DNA of 64,000 nucleotides from Janthinobacterium agaricidamnosum NBRC 102515 = DSM 9628 (GTDB lineage Bacteria; Pseudomonadota; Gammaproteobacteria; Burkholderiales; Burkholderiaceae_D). The translations under genes were made by a program, and so were the position numbers. Position 1 is the first letter of the stretch. Each line of letters opens with the position of its first letter. Where the stretch lies: positions 3,215,231 to 3,279,230 of the forward strand of contig NZ_HG322949.1 in the NCBI RefSeq assembly GCF_000723165.1. Direction: 5' to 3'. The notes beneath the pieces were generated by a model, which saw only the letters and a program-made list of their open reading frames with translations, did not search any database and was not told the origin of the DNA. Positions 1 to 9,568 of this stretch are shown here, piece by piece.

Positions 1-147
1 CGGCGCCGCGCCCAGGCCGTAAGCGTCCGATTTGAGCACCGCCGAACACGTGGCCGGCTGGGCGCGCTGGCGCAGCAAGCGGTAATTGGCGCGGATCGCA
101 TCCAGGTCGACCGTCAGGATCGCACCGCTGCGGTTCTTCGGCGGCAT
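1..147 (-). CDS. dadX: Alanine racemase, N-terminal fragment (gene runs off the window edge)
   Basis: Only the first 49 codons are in the window. Reading the minus strand from the ATG at 147 gives a short lead followed by the alanine racemase start: a TVDLDAIRANY stretch, then VLKSDAYGLGA around residues 37-47. That second stretch is the PLP-binding lysine motif of the family (K39). A GGAGG ribosome binding site precedes the ATG. The gene begins 25 bases after the dadA stop on the same strand, so the two form a dadAX operon: DadX racemises L-alanine to D-alanine and DadA oxidises it. Whether it is the catabolic (dadX) or biosynthetic (alr) paralogue is inferred from the dadA linkage. Confidence 0.85.
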   Translation of the reverse strand, partial: MPPKNRSGAILTVDLDAIRANYRLLRQRAQPATCSAVLKSDAYGLGAAP

Positions 148-172
148 GCTCGCCTCCAGGTTAGAGAGCAAC

Positions 173-1462
173 TCAAGCACCCGCATAATTCAGGCGCGCA
201 CCGCCCTGGGCCTTGCTGTAACGGCTGACCGACAGGTCGTCGGCCAGGATCGCCGGCTTGCGGGCCGAAATCAAGTCGGCCAGCAATTGTGCCGAACCGC
301 AAGACATGGTCCAGCCCAGCGTGCCGTGACCGGTATTCAGGAACAGGTTGCGCAGCGGCGTGCGGCCGACGACAGGCGTGCCGTCCGGCGTCATCGGACG
401 CAAGCCGGTCCAGAAACTGGCCTTGGCGGTGTCGCCGGCGCCCGGGAACAGATCGTTGACGACCATTTCCAGCGTGGCCCGGCGGCGCGGGTTCAGTTTG
501 GTGTTGAAGCCGGCGATTTCCGCCATGCCGCCAGCGCGGATGCGGTCGTCGAAACGGGTCACGGCGATCTTGTAGGTTTCATCCAGGATGGTCGAGGCCG
601 GCGCTTTGTCTGCCTCGACGATCGGCACGGTAATCGAATAACCTTTCAGCGGATACACGGGAATCCCGACCACCGATTTCAGCAACGCGGTCGAATACGA
701 ACCCAGCGCGACCACATAGTTGTCGGCCTTGATCACTTCATTGCCGCATTGCACGCCGACAATCTCATCGCCCTCGGTCAGCAAATGATCGATGCTGACG
801 CCATAACGGAACGTGACGCCCAGCGCCACCGCCATCTCGGCCAGGCGGGTGGTGAACAATTGGCAATCGCCGGTTTCATCGTTCGGCAAGCGCAAGCTGC
901 CGACCAGTTTATTCTTGACCGCTTCCAGCGCCGGTTCGGCGGCCGACAATTGATCGCGGGTCAGCAATTCATAAGGCACGCCCGTCTCTTTCAAGACTTC
1001 GATATCCTTGGCCGCGTCGGCAAACTGTTTTTCAGTGCGGAACAATTGCATCGTGCCTTGCTGGCGGCCCTCATACGTGATGCCCGCTTCGGCGCGCAGC
1101 ACCTTGAAGCAGTCGCGGCTGTATTCGGCCAGGCGCACCATGCGTTCCTTGTTGATGGCGTAGCGTTCAGGCGAGCAATTCTGCAGCATTTGCCACATCC
1201 ATTGCAGCTGGAACAGCGTGCCATCCGGCGTGATCGACAGCGGCGCGTGCTTTTGCAACATCCATTTCATGGCTTTGAGCGGGATGCCGGGCGCGGCCCA
1301 TGGCGAAGCGTAGCCGGGCGAGATTTGCCCCGCATTGGCAAAGCTGGTTTCCTGTGCCGGACCGGGCTGGCGGTCGATGACGGTCACCTCGTGCCCTGCC
1401 TTGGCCAGATAATAAGCACTGGTGACGCCAATGACGCCGCTACCCAGAATGACGATACGCAT
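173..1462 (-). CDS. dadA: D-amino acid dehydrogenase small subunit
   Basis: This 429-residue flavoprotein has the usual DadA length. It opens with a Rossmann FAD-binding motif ([20 protein letters not shown], residues 7-26) followed by an acidic residue in VIDRQ. The C-terminal part contains [14 protein letters not shown] and [15 protein letters not shown], both typical of the DAO/DadA family. It oxidatively deaminates D-alanine and other D-amino acids at the inner membrane and passes electrons to the respiratory chain. It is followed on the same strand by the racemase gene and lies head to head with an Lrp-family regulator across about 105 bases, so alanine-responsive control by that regulator is likely, as for dad operons in other proteobacteria. 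Confidence 0.93.
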   Translation of the reverse strand: MRIVILGSGVIGVTSAYYLAKAGHEVTVIDRQPGPAQETSFANAGQISPGYASPWAAPGIPLKAMKWMLQKHAPLSITPDGTLFQLQWMWQMLQNCSPERYAINKERMVRLAEYSRDCFKVLRAEAGITYEGRQQGTMQLFRTEKQFADAAKDIEVLKETGVPYELLTRDQLSAAEPALEAVKNKLVGSLRLPNDETGDCQLFTTRLAEMAVALGVTFRYGVSIDHLLTEGDEIVGVQCGNEVIKADNYVVALGSYSTALLKSVVGIPVYPLKGYSITVPIVEADKAPASTILDETYKIAVTRFDDRIRAGGMAEIAGFNTKLNPRRRATLEMVVNDLFPGAGDTAKASFWTGLRPMTPDGTPVVGRTPLRNLFLNTGHGTLGWTMSCGSAQLLADLISARKPAILADDLSVSRYSKAQGGARLNYAGA

Positions 1463-1567
1463 AATTTCCTCGCTGAATTTTCGGCCAGATTGCCAGATTT
1501 ACCGCTATGATATTGCGAACATCCTAGTAATTGTTCACGTATAAATTGAGAATTTCAGCAATAAATC

Positions 1568-2062
1568 ATGAGAATCCATAGAGAATCAGCCCGCGGACTG
1601 GACAAGCTTGACCGCCACATCCTGCGCATCCTGCAACAAGACGGACGCATATCGATGAAAGACCTGGGCGAACAAGTCGGTTTATCGATCACGCCCTGCA
1701 TCGAACGGGTCAAGCGGATGGAGCGCGACGGCGTCATCACCGGCTACCACGCCAAGGTCAATCCGGCGTCGCTGGGCGCCAAATTGCTGGTCTTCGTCGA
1801 AATCACGCTGAACCAGAAATCGGCGTCGGCGTTCGAACAATTCCGCCGCGAAGTGTTGCAAATTCCAGAAGTACAGGAATGCCACCTGGTATCGGGCGAC
1901 TTCGACTACCTGATCAAGGCGCGCATCCATGAAATGGCCGAGTACCGCAAGCTGCTGGGCGACATGCTGCTGCAACTGCCTGGCGCGGCCCAGTCGAAAA
2001 GTTATGTGGTGATGGAAGAAATCAAGGAAACACTGGCGGTATCGACCGAGGTGTTACAGTAA
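1568..2062 (+). CDS. Lrp/AsnC family transcriptional regulator of the dad operon
   Basis: This 164-residue protein has an N-terminal AsnC-type winged helix-turn-helix (LDKLDRHILRILQQDGRISM, then the recognition helix in SITPCIERVKRMERDG, roughly residues 11-60). A RAM ligand-binding domain follows, including the VQECHLVSGDFDYLIKARI strand. It is divergent from dadA, the arrangement seen for Lrp-like activators of D-amino acid dehydrogenase (DadR/BkdR type). The gene starts at the ATG at 1568. No strong Shine-Dalgarno is visible there, so the exact start is less certain than the family. Confidence 0.88.
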   Translation: MRIHRESARGLDKLDRHILRILQQDGRISMKDLGEQVGLSITPCIERVKRMERDGVITGYHAKVNPASLGAKLLVFVEITLNQKSASAFEQFRREVLQIPEVQECHLVSGDFDYLIKARIHEMAEYRKLLGDMLLQLPGAAQSKSYVVMEEIKETLAVSTEVLQ

Positions 2063-2210
2063 GCACGCGGCAAAAGGTAGCGTCTGACAGTACCATACAG
2101 GTCATCAAATGCGCCTTTACTCAATGTGGTGGCAGCAAGGCTGGAAAATGGCGACACTCCGTGAAAGATTGCGATGCCAACCGCATCGATAGCGTATAGC
2201 GGAGAACAAT

Positions 2211-2576
2211 ATGCATGCCCTGATCAAAGTTACCTTGAGCTGCCTGGCGATTTTCGCCGTGGCGCAATGCCTGGCCACCGAATACCAGGTCAACCAGGCG
2301 CCGCGCAGCGAAGCCATCTATGGCAGCATCACCGTCGGCAAGACCACCCGCGGCGACCTCGACGCGGCGCTGGGCAACGCCACCGTGCTGAGCCTGGACC
2401 CGGGGTATGAAGTATGGGTCTACAAAAACCAGATCAAGAGCGGCCCGATGGCGCGCCTGCTGCCGACTTTCAGCGCATCGGTGCTGATGATGCCGCAACG
2501 CACGCGCGAAGTGGCGGTGATGTTCGACCCGGCGGGAGTGGTCAGGAAGTACCGGATTCATGAACCGAGTCATTGA
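2211..2576 (+). CDS. Small exported protein with BamE/SmpA-like fold
   Basis: This 121-residue protein begins with a signal peptide (basic start, hydrophobic [16 protein letters not shown], likely cut near residues 23-24). The mature part contains [19 protein letters not shown] and then [10 protein letters not shown]. That resembles the helix-then-strand pattern (K/G-T-T-R-D-x-L-G-P followed by a W-x-Y strand) of SmpA/OmlA/BamE-like proteins, which sit in the periplasm or at the outer membrane. It is not BamE itself, because it is far from the usual neighbours and lacks a clear lipobox. The role is unknown. Confidence 0.65.
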   Translation: MHALIKVTLSCLAIFAVAQCLATEYQVNQAPRSEAIYGSITVGKTTRGDLDAALGNATVLSLDPGYEVWVYKNQIKSGPMARLLPTFSASVLMMPQRTREVAVMFDPAGVVRKYRIHEPSH

Positions 2577-2739
2577 AGCAGGCGATTTGGCCGCAACTCC
2601 ATCGATCTCGATGAACACAACGGTTGTCAGCGTGCTGGCCCGCCATGCGCGAATTGACAAAATGGCTGGCCTTGCTTATCACAGGCGGTATACTGCGTCC
2701 TTTTTTCAGGGCCGCCGCCCTGCCGCACAGGACCATACC

Positions 2740-3081
2740 ATGAGTACTTTACCTCCATGCCCGCAATGCCAGTCCGAATTCACGTATGAAGACGGGGTCC
2801 AGTACGTCTGCCCGGAATGCGCCCATGAATGGAGTGCCCAAGCCGCCGCGCCAGCCGAAGAAGGCGCCAGGGTCTACCGCGATGCGGCCGGCAACCTGCT
2901 GCAAGACGGCGATACCGTCAGCGTCATCAAGGACTTGAAATTGAAAGGCGGCGGCGGCGTCGTCAAGATGGGCACCAAGGTCAAGAATATCCGCCTGGTC
3001 GACAGCGACCACGATATCGACTGCAAGATCGACGGCTTCGGTTCGATGAGCTTGAAGACGGAGTTTGTCAAGAAGGTGTAA
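2740..3081 (+). CDS. yjdM: YjdM/PhnA family zinc-ribbon protein
   Basis: The true start is the ATG at 2740 ([10 protein letters not shown]); the open frame extends upstream, but that part does not look like the family. The 113-residue protein has a zinc ribbon made of CPQC (residues 7-10) and CPEC near residue 25. The conserved PhnA C-terminal domain follows ([20 protein letters not shown], then the KVKNIRL and [13 protein letters not shown] segments). The family was once linked to alkylphosphonate use, but its function remains poorly defined. It converges with glpK. Confidence 0.9.
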   Translation: MSTLPPCPQCQSEFTYEDGVQYVCPECAHEWSAQAAAPAEEGARVYRDAAGNLLQDGDTVSVIKDLKLKGGGGVVKMGTKVKNIRLVDSDHDIDCKIDGFGSMSLKTEFVKKV

Positions 3082-3097
3082 GACGCGTTTCTCAAGC

Positions 3098-4594
3098 TCA
3101 CTCGCTCCAGTCGCGCGACCGGTCCACCGCCCGCTGCCATTTGTGCAGCCGGCTCAAGCGCTCGTCGGCCGCCATCTTCGGTTCGAAACGGCGCGCCATC
3201 TGCCATTGCCCGGCGATTTCTTCCAGCGACGACCAGAAACCGAGCGCCAGTCCGGCCAGGTAGGCCGCGCCCAGCGCCGTGGTTTCGGTGACCACCGGGC
3301 GCACCACCGGCACGTCCAGTATGTCGGCCTGGAATTGCATCATCATGTCGTTGCGCGCCCCGCCGCCATCGACCCGCAATTCCGTCAATGGAATCGCGGC
3401 GTCCTTTTGCATCGCGCTCAGCACGTCGACATTTTGATAAGCCACCCCTTCCAGCGCGGCGCGGGCGATGTGCGCCTTGCTGGTGCCGCGCGTGATGCCG
3501 ATCAGGGTGCCGCGCGCATACGGGTCCCAGTACGGCGCGCCCAATCCGGCGAACGCCGGCACGAACACCAGTCCGCCGCTATCGGGGACGCTGGTGGCCA
3601 GCGCTTCGACTTCGGACGAGTCGCGGATGATGCCTAGCCCGTCGCGCATCCATTGCACCGCCGCGCCGGCGACAAAGGCGCTGCCTTCCAATAAATAATC
3701 GGTACTCGCCTTGCTGCCTGCACCCAGCGTCCAGCCGACCGTCATCAATAGGCGGTTTTCCGATGCGATGGCTTGCTGGCCGACATTCATCAGCATGAAG
3801 CAGCCGGTGCCGTAAGTATTCTTCGCCATGCCAGGTTTTAAGCAAGCCTGGCCGAACGTCGCGGCTTGCTGGTCGCCGGCGATGCCGGCGATCGGCAGCG
3901 GCCTGCCCAGCAAGTCGGCATGCGTACGGGCGGCGATACCGCTGCTCGGGACGATGGCCGGCAGCAGCGATGCGGGAATATCCAGCAGCGCCAGCAATTC
4001 CTCGTCCCACTGCAAGGTGTGGATATTAAATAGCATGGTGCGCGATGCATTGCTGGTGTCGGTGATATGGCTGCCGCTCATTTTGTAGATCAGCCAGGTA
4101 TCGACGGTGCCAAACGCCAGTTCGCCGCGCTCGGCCCGCTGGCGCGCGCCCGGCACATTGTCGAGCAGCCATTTCAGTTTGGTGGCCGAAAAATAGGCGT
4201 CCAGCACCAATCCGGTCTTTTGCTGGAACAACGGTGCCTTGCCCTGTTCTTGCAGTTGTTCGCAAAACGCGGCGTTACGCCGGTCTTGCCAGACAATCGC
4301 GTTGGCCACCGGTTCGCCCGTTTTGCGGTCCCACAATACCGTGGTTTCGCGCTGGTTGGTGATGCCGATCGCCACGATGTCGGCGCCGCTGACGCTGTTT
4401 TCGCGCATCACTTGCCGCACCACGCCGATTTGCGAGGCCCAGATTTCATTGGCGTCGTGTTCGACCCAGCCCGGTTGCGGAAACAATTGGCGGAATTCCT
4501 GCTGCGCACAGGCATGCGGCCGGCCCGCATGGTCGAACAGGATGGCGCGCGAACTGGTCGTCCCTTGATCCAGGGAAAGTATGTATTTGCTCAT
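3098..4594 (-). CDS. glpK: Glycerol kinase
   Basis: This 498-residue FGGY-family kinase has the usual GlpK length. The N-terminus [15 protein letters not shown] is the phosphate-binding region, [14 protein letters not shown] is the signature glycerol-kinase segment, and [18 protein letters not shown] and the C-terminal [19 protein letters not shown] are also present. It phosphorylates glycerol to glycerol-3-phosphate in the cytoplasm, trapping what the upstream ABC importer brings in. It is the last gene of the glp operon, separated from the binding-protein gene by 115 bases that contain an inverted repeat. Confidence 0.96.
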   Translation of the reverse strand: MSKYILSLDQGTTSSRAILFDHAGRPHACAQQEFRQLFPQPGWVEHDANEIWASQIGVVRQVMRENSVSGADIVAIGITNQRETTVLWDRKTGEPVANAIVWQDRRNAAFCEQLQEQGKAPLFQQKTGLVLDAYFSATKLKWLLDNVPGARQRAERGELAFGTVDTWLIYKMSGSHITDTSNASRTMLFNIHTLQWDEELLALLDIPASLLPAIVPSSGIAARTHADLLGRPLPIAGIAGDQQAATFGQACLKPGMAKNTYGTGCFMLMNVGQQAIASENRLLMTVGWTLGAGSKASTDYLLEGSAFVAGAAVQWMRDGLGIIRDSSEVEALATSVPDSGGLVFVPAFAGLGAPYWDPYARGTLIGITRGTSKAHIARAALEGVAYQNVDVLSAMQKDAAIPLTELRVDGGGARNDMMMQFQADILDVPVVRPVVTETTALGAAYLAGLALGFWSSLEEIAGQWQMARRFEPKMAADERLSRLHKWQRAVDRSRDWSE

Positions 4595-4616
4595 TATTCT
4601 GTACGACGTGGTATCA

Positions 4617-4640
4617 GGAAGGACGCGGCTGCGCCCTTCC
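4617..4640. terminator. Inverted repeat between glpV and glpK
   Basis: GGAAGG at 4617-4622 pairs with CCTTCC at 4635-4640, with further CGC/GCG pairing inside. No U-run follows on the minus strand, so this is more likely an mRNA-stabilising or attenuating hairpin than a full terminator. Such hairpins often let the binding-protein message accumulate above that of downstream genes. Confidence 0.45.
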
Positions 4641-4709
4641 TTTCAAGCTAGTTTAACAAATCAACGACACGGCCCGATGCGGCGTAGGCCGAATGAGCCC
4701 AGGCGCGGC

Positions 4710-6437
4710 TTAACGCACGCGGCCTTCTTTCCATGCCTGCAACAGTTTGTCGTAGGAAATAGTTTCGCCTTTCGGTTTTTCATTGGCCAGCTTTTTCCAT
4801 GGCGCAGCCGTATCCGACAGGTATTTATTCGGATCGCCTTTCGGATTCAGCTTCGGCGCACAGGCTTTCATGCCGGCGCGTTCCAGGCGGGCCATGACCT
4901 GGTCCATTTCATCGGCCAGGTTATCCATCGCGGCTTGCGGCGTTTTTTCGCCGGTGATGGCGGTGGCCACGTTTTTCCACCACAGTTGCGCCAGTTTCGG
5001 ATAATCCGGCACGTTGTTGCCGGTCGGGGTCCACGCCACCCGCGCCGGGCTGCGGTAAAACTCGATCAAGCCGCCGTATTGCGCCGCATGCTTGGTGAAA
5101 TAATCGTGGCGGATATCGGAATCGCGGATGAAGGTCAGGCCGACGATCGATTTCTTCAACGATACGGTTTTCGACGTGACGAATTGCGCGTACAGCCAGG
5201 CGGCTGCCTTGCGGTCGTCCGGCGTGGACTTGAACAGGAACCAGGAACCGACGTCCTGGTAGCCGTTCTGCATGCCGTCTTTCCAGTAAGGGCCGTGCGG
5301 CGACGGCGCCATGCGCCATTTCGGCGAGCCATCCTTGTTCACCACCGGCAAGCCCGGCTTGGTCATGCCGGCAGTAAAGGCGGTGTACCAGAAGATTTGC
5401 TGCGCGATTTCGCCCTGCGCCGGCACCGGGCCGGATTCGGAGAAATTCATGCCGTTGGCCGATGGCGGCGCGTATTTTTTCATCCAGTCGATGTATTTGG
5501 TCAGCGCAAACACGGCGGCCGGCGAATTGGTGGCGCCGCCGCGCGCCATCGAGGCACCGACCGGCGTGCATTTGTCGGCCGCGACGCGGATGCCCCATTC
5601 ATCGATCGGCAAGCCGTTCGGGATGCCCTTGTCGGCCGCGCCAGCCATCGACAGCCACGCATCGGTGAAGCGCCAGCCCAGCGATGGATCTTTCTTGCCG
5701 TAATCCATGTGGCCATACACTTTCTTGCCGTCCAGTTCCTTGACGTCGTTGGTGAAGAACGCGGCGATGTCTTCATAGGCCGACCAGTTTTGCGGCACGC
5801 CCAGCTCGTAGCCGTATTTGGCCTTGAATTTTTCTTGCAGATCCTTGCGCGCAAACCAGTCGGCGCGGAACCAGTACAGGTTGGCGAATTGCTGGTCGGG
5901 CAACTGGTAGACTTTGCCGTCCGGTGCGGTAGTAAAACTGATGCCGATGAAATCCTTCAGGTCCAGGCCCGGATTGGTGTATTCCTTGCCGGCCGCATTC
6001 ATGTAGTCGGACAACGGTTCCACCGCGCCATAGCGGTAATGGGTGCCGATCAAGTCGGAATCGGAGACCCAGCCATCGTAGATACTTTTGCCCGACTGCA
6101 TGGAGGTTTGCAGTTTTTCAACGACGTCACCTTCCTGGATGATGTCGTGGCGCACCTTGATGCCGGTGATTTCTTCAAACGCCTTGGCCAGCGTTTTCGA
6201 TTCGTAAACGTGGGTATCGATGGTTTCCGACACGACGCTGATTTCCTTGATGCCTTTTTTCTTCAGCTTTTCAGCGGCGTCGATAAACCATTTCATTTCT
6301 TCCATCTGCTGTTTCTTGCTCAGGCTGGATGGCTGGAATTCCTTGTCGACCCAGGTTTGCGCCGCCTTGGTATCGGCGAAGGCCGGGTTGGACAGCAGCA
6401 TGGCCGCCGCCGCGAGCGCGGTGAACTTCAATTTCAT
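4710..6437 (-). CDS. glpV: Glycerol ABC transporter substrate-binding protein (GlpV type)
   Basis: The start is the ATG at 6437, which has an AGGAGA ribosome binding site and opens a clean signal peptide (MKLKFTALAAAAMLLSNPAFA). The 575-residue product is a long extracellular solute-binding protein of the sugar/glycerol type. In Rhizobium leguminosarum the glycerol importer GlpSTPQUV contains a binding protein of this kind. The same gene order, plus glpD, glpK and glpR, surrounds it here, so it probably binds glycerol in the periplasm. The substrate assignment comes from context, not from visible binding residues. Confidence 0.87.
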   Translation of the reverse strand: MKLKFTALAAAAMLLSNPAFADTKAAQTWVDKEFQPSSLSKKQQMEEMKWFIDAAEKLKKKGIKEISVVSETIDTHVYESKTLAKAFEEITGIKVRHDIIQEGDVVEKLQTSMQSGKSIYDGWVSDSDLIGTHYRYGAVEPLSDYMNAAGKEYTNPGLDLKDFIGISFTTAPDGKVYQLPDQQFANLYWFRADWFARKDLQEKFKAKYGYELGVPQNWSAYEDIAAFFTNDVKELDGKKVYGHMDYGKKDPSLGWRFTDAWLSMAGAADKGIPNGLPIDEWGIRVAADKCTPVGASMARGGATNSPAAVFALTKYIDWMKKYAPPSANGMNFSESGPVPAQGEIAQQIFWYTAFTAGMTKPGLPVVNKDGSPKWRMAPSPHGPYWKDGMQNGYQDVGSWFLFKSTPDDRKAAAWLYAQFVTSKTVSLKKSIVGLTFIRDSDIRHDYFTKHAAQYGGLIEFYRSPARVAWTPTGNNVPDYPKLAQLWWKNVATAITGEKTPQAAMDNLADEMDQVMARLERAGMKACAPKLNPKGDPNKYLSDTAAPWKKLANEKPKGETISYDKLLQAWKEGRVR

Positions 6438-6512
6438 CGTTAATCTCCTTGTTATATTTTTCCCCTGGCTAGCCTCAGCCAGGACCAACAACCTGCAACA
6501 AACTTGCAACAG

Positions 6513-6806
6513 TCAACCCCAACGCATCACCACTAACAACACCACAAAACTGATGCCGGCGCCGATTGCTTGCTGCATCTCAGTCAAGCCGGCCCAGGCC
6601 AGGTTGACATACGCCGCCGTCAACAAGCCGATGAATAAACGGTCGCCACGGGTGGTCGGGATCGGCAGGAATCCCTTGCGCTCGATGCTGGGCGACTTGA
6701 TTTGCCACACCGTCATGCCGACCAGCATCACCCCAATCGCGGCAAAGAAAATCGCCACCGGCTGGGTCCACGCCATCCACGCGAACAGGCTTTCGGTACT
6801 TTCCAT
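6513..6806 (-). CDS. glpU: Small membrane protein of the glycerol importer (DUF2160, GlpU type)
   Basis: This 97-residue protein starts at the ATG at 6806, two bases after the permease stop. Three hydrophobic segments are visible: about residues 15-36 (PVAIFFAAIGVMLVGMTVW), 57-75 and 80-95. A conserved-looking loop, PSIERKGFLPIPTTRGDRLF, sits between the first two. It matches the DUF2160 family that always sits between the second permease and the binding protein in glycerol ABC operons. Its role is unknown; it may be a transporter accessory subunit. Confidence 0.85.
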   Translation of the reverse strand: MESTESLFAWMAWTQPVAIFFAAIGVMLVGMTVWQIKSPSIERKGFLPIPTTRGDRLFIGLLTAAYVNLAWAGLTEMQQAIGAGISFVVLLVVMRWG

Positions 6807-6808
6807 GA

Positions 6809-7615
6809 TTACACCCTCCCCATCGCAAAACCCTTGGCGATGTAATGCCGTACAAACCAGATCACCAGCGCGCCCGGCACGATGGTCAACACCCCGGCCG
6901 CCGCCAGCACGCCCCAATCCATGCCGGCCGCCGACACGGTGCGCGTCATCGTCGCCGCGATCGGCTTGGCGTTGACCGACGTCAAGGTGCGCGCCAGCAG
7001 TAATTCGACCCAGCTGAACATAAAGCAAAAGAATGCCGTCACGCCAATGCCGGATTTAATCATCGGCAAGAAAATCTTGATAAAAAAGCGCGGAAAACTG
7101 TAACCGTCGATGTACGCGGTTTCATCGATTTCCTTCGGCACGCCCGACATGAAGCCTTCCAGTATCCATACCGCCAGCGGCACGTTGAACACCATGTGCG
7201 CCAGCGCCACCGCCAGATGGGTATCCATCAGCCCGACCGTCGAATACAGCTGGAAGAATGGCAGCAGGAACACAGCTGGCGGCGTCATGCGGTTGGTCAA
7301 TAACCAAAAGAACAAATGCTTGTCGCCGATAAAGGAATAACGCGAAAAAGCGTAAGCCGCCGGCAACGCTACCGCCACCGAAAACACCATGTTCATGGCG
7401 ACGTAAATCATCGAATTGATGTAACCGCTATACCAGGACGTATCGGTGAAGATGGTCTTGTAATTGTCGAACGTCACATGGGCCGGCCACAAGCTCAGTG
7501 CGCCAACGATTTCCTCGTTGGTTTTGAGCGACATGTTCAGCATCCAGTAAATCGGCAGCAGCGACAGCAGCAGGAACATGAGCAGCAGCGGACCGGTGAC
7601 TCGTTTATGCATCAT
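6809..7615 (-). CDS. glpQ: Glycerol ABC transporter permease (GlpQ type)
   Basis: This 268-residue inner-membrane permease has about six transmembrane segments. The MalG-type EAA loop is visible as EIDETAYIDGYSFPRFFIKIFLP in the second half; it contacts the ATPase. The start is the first of two adjacent ATGs, at 7615, which overlaps the stop of the upstream permease (ATGA). This points to translational coupling within the operon. Confidence 0.9.
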   Translation of the reverse strand: MMHKRVTGPLLLMFLLLSLLPIYWMLNMSLKTNEEIVGALSLWPAHVTFDNYKTIFTDTSWYSGYINSMIYVAMNMVFSVAVALPAAYAFSRYSFIGDKHLFFWLLTNRMTPPAVFLLPFFQLYSTVGLMDTHLAVALAHMVFNVPLAVWILEGFMSGVPKEIDETAYIDGYSFPRFFIKIFLPMIKSGIGVTAFFCFMFSWVELLLARTLTSVNAKPIAATMTRTVSAAGMDWGVLAAAGVLTIVPGALVIWFVRHYIAKGFAMGRV

Positions 7616-8481
7616 TTTTGGTCTCCGGTGCCGACCCGCTGCATCCACGTATACAGGACGAAACAGAACAGCAAAATGATCAGGAAATAAATCAGCGAAA
7701 ACGCCGACGCCGGCCCCAGGTCGAATTGGCCGACCGCTTTCTGGGTCAGGTATTGCGACAGGAAAGTGGTGGCATTGCCCGGTCCACCGCCGGTCAGCAC
7801 GAACGGTTCCGTGTAGATCATGAAACTGTCCATGAAGCGCAGCAAGACGGCGATCATCAGCACATTGCGCATCTTCGGCAACTGGATGTAGCGGAACACC
7901 GCGAAACGCGACGCGCCATCGATGCGCGCCGCCTGGTAATACGCGTCGGGAATCGCGCGCAGGCCGGCATAGCACAGCAGCGCCACCAGCGGCGTCCAGT
8001 GCCAGATATCCATCAGCAACACGGTCAGCCACGCATCGAGCGCATTGCCGCTATAGTTGTAATCGACGCCCAGCTGATTCAGGCTGTAACCCATCAAACC
8101 GATATCGCCACGGCCGAAAATCTGCCAGATGGTGCCGACCACGTTCCAGGGAATCAACAGCGGCAGCGCGATCAGGACCAGCGCCAGCGACGCCTTCCAG
8201 CCATCGGCCGGCATGCACAGCGCAATCAGGATGCCGAGCGGAATCTGGATCACCAGCACCGACAGCGAAAAAATCAGCTGGCGCGTCAACGCGCCGTGCA
8301 AGTCGCTGTCCTGCATCACCATGCGGAACCATTCGGTGCCGACAAACACTTTCTGGGTCGGACTCAAAATATCTTGCACGGAATAATTTACGACTGTCAT
8401 CAGCGGCAAGATCGCCGAAAATGCCACGCAAATGATGACCGGCAGAATCAGGAGCCAGGCGCGGTTATTATAGGTTTTCAT
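7612..8481 (-). CDS. glpP: Glycerol ABC transporter permease (GlpP type)
   Basis: This 289-residue permease of the MalF type starts with MKTYNNRAWLLILPVIICVAF, and that ATG overlaps the upstream ATPase stop by one base (TGATG). The EAA loop is YYQAARIDGASRFAVFRYIQLP, and GPGNATTFLSQYL follows, as usual in sugar-transporter MalF-like subunits. It pairs with GlpQ to form the translocation channel for glycerol. Confidence 0.9.
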   Translation of the reverse strand: MKTYNNRAWLLILPVIICVAFSAILPLMTVVNYSVQDILSPTQKVFVGTEWFRMVMQDSDLHGALTRQLIFSLSVLVIQIPLGILIALCMPADGWKASLALVLIALPLLIPWNVVGTIWQIFGRGDIGLMGYSLNQLGVDYNYSGNALDAWLTVLLMDIWHWTPLVALLCYAGLRAIPDAYYQAARIDGASRFAVFRYIQLPKMRNVLMIAVLLRFMDSFMIYTEPFVLTGGGPGNATTFLSQYLTQKAVGQFDLGPASAFSLIYFLIILLFCFVLYTWMQRVGTGDQK

Positions 8482-9566
8482 CAGGCCACCCGTTTTTCGT
8501 TGACGTAGAACAAAGTGCGCTGTTGCGGGAAGCGCAGCCACACTTGCTGGCCCGGCGCCGCATCGAACTGGCGCAACTTGGCGGCGATGGCATGGCTGCC
8601 CAGCGTGAATTCAGCGAGGAAATGGGTGCCCATATTGCGCACCAGCGAGACCGTGGCCGGCAAGGCATCGGCCTGCTGTGCCGTGACGCATTCGACGAAT
8701 TCCGGCCGGATGCCGAGCGTGACCTTGCCTTGTGCATGACTCAGCGCCGCCTTGGCGATGTCCGACAAGGGCAAGCCGTGGCCGGCGACCAGCGCCAGTC
8801 CGTCCTTGACTTTGCAGTCGAGCAAATTCATGCCGGGGTTACCAATAAAATAGGCGACAAAAGTGTGTTCCGGTTCCTCGAACAACGCCTGGGCGCTGCC
8901 GGTCTGCACCACTTCGCCCTGCGTCATGACCACCACCTGGTCGGCGAAGGTCAGCGCCTCGACCTGGTCATGCGTCACGTAAATCAGCGACAGTTTCAGT
9001 TCGTGATGGATTTCCTTTAATTTGCGGCGCAACAGCCATTTCAAGTGCGGGTCGATCACCGTCAGCGGTTCATCGAACAGCACCGCCGCCACGTCCGGAC
9101 GCACCAGGCCGCGGCCCAGCGAAATCTTTTGCTTGGCGTCGACCGACAAGCCGCTGGCGCGGTGTTTCAAGTCGCCCGCCAACTCCAGCATTTGCGCCAC
9201 CTGTTCGACGCGCTTGCGGGTAGCCGCTTCTTTCCAGCCGCGATTGCGCAACGGAAACGCCAGGTTGTCGTACACCGTCATCGTGTCGTAAATCACCGGG
9301 AACTGGAACACTTGCGCGATATTGCGCGCCTCGGTCGGCAATAGCGTCACGTCCTTGCCGTCGAACAAGACGCGGCCATGCGACGGTTTGACCAGGCCGG
9401 AAATAATGTTCAGCAAGGTGGTCTTGCCGCAGCCGGACGGTCCCAGCAGCGCATACGCGCCGCCATCGTCCCAGGTCTTGGTCATCGGCCGCAGCGCGTA
9501 ATCGCCGGGAGCCGACGGGTTCGGTTTATAGGCATGCGCCAGGTCGATCAATTCTATGCGGGCCAT
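8481..9566 (-). CDS. glpT: Glycerol ABC transporter ATPase with degenerate signature motif (GlpT type)
   Basis: This 361-residue MalK-like ATPase starts at the ATG at 9566 (MARIELIDLAH). The Walker A GPSGCGKTT (residues 42-50), the Q-loop in QVFQFP, the Walker B LFDEP (163-167) and the switch histidine in THD (H199) are all intact. The ABC signature is not: where LSGGQ is expected the protein reads LSVDA (140-144) before KQKISLGRGL. A C-terminal TOBE-like region follows. Its partner GlpS has the opposite defect, so the two probably work as an asymmetric heterodimer. The start lies two bases after the glpS stop. Confidence 0.9.
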   Translation of the reverse strand: MARIELIDLAHAYKPNPSAPGDYALRPMTKTWDDGGAYALLGPSGCGKTTLLNIISGLVKPSHGRVLFDGKDVTLLPTEARNIAQVFQFPVIYDTMTVYDNLAFPLRNRGWKEAATRKRVEQVAQMLELAGDLKHRASGLSVDAKQKISLGRGLVRPDVAAVLFDEPLTVIDPHLKWLLRRKLKEIHHELKLSLIYVTHDQVEALTFADQVVVMTQGEVVQTGSAQALFEEPEHTFVAYFIGNPGMNLLDCKVKDGLALVAGHGLPLSDIAKAALSHAQGKVTLGIRPEFVECVTAQQADALPATVSLVRNMGTHFLAEFTLGSHAIAAKLRQFDAAPGQQVWLRFPQQRTLFYVNEKRVA

Positions 9567-9568
9567 GG

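Noticed and set aside
86..1510. Long plus-strand open frame opposite dadA
   Set aside because: It is arginine/glutamine-rich antisense of a clear dadA gene and shows no family motifs. The same applies to the long frames at 4581-6443, 26095-27780, 27823-29553, 30987-32681 and 54696-56591.
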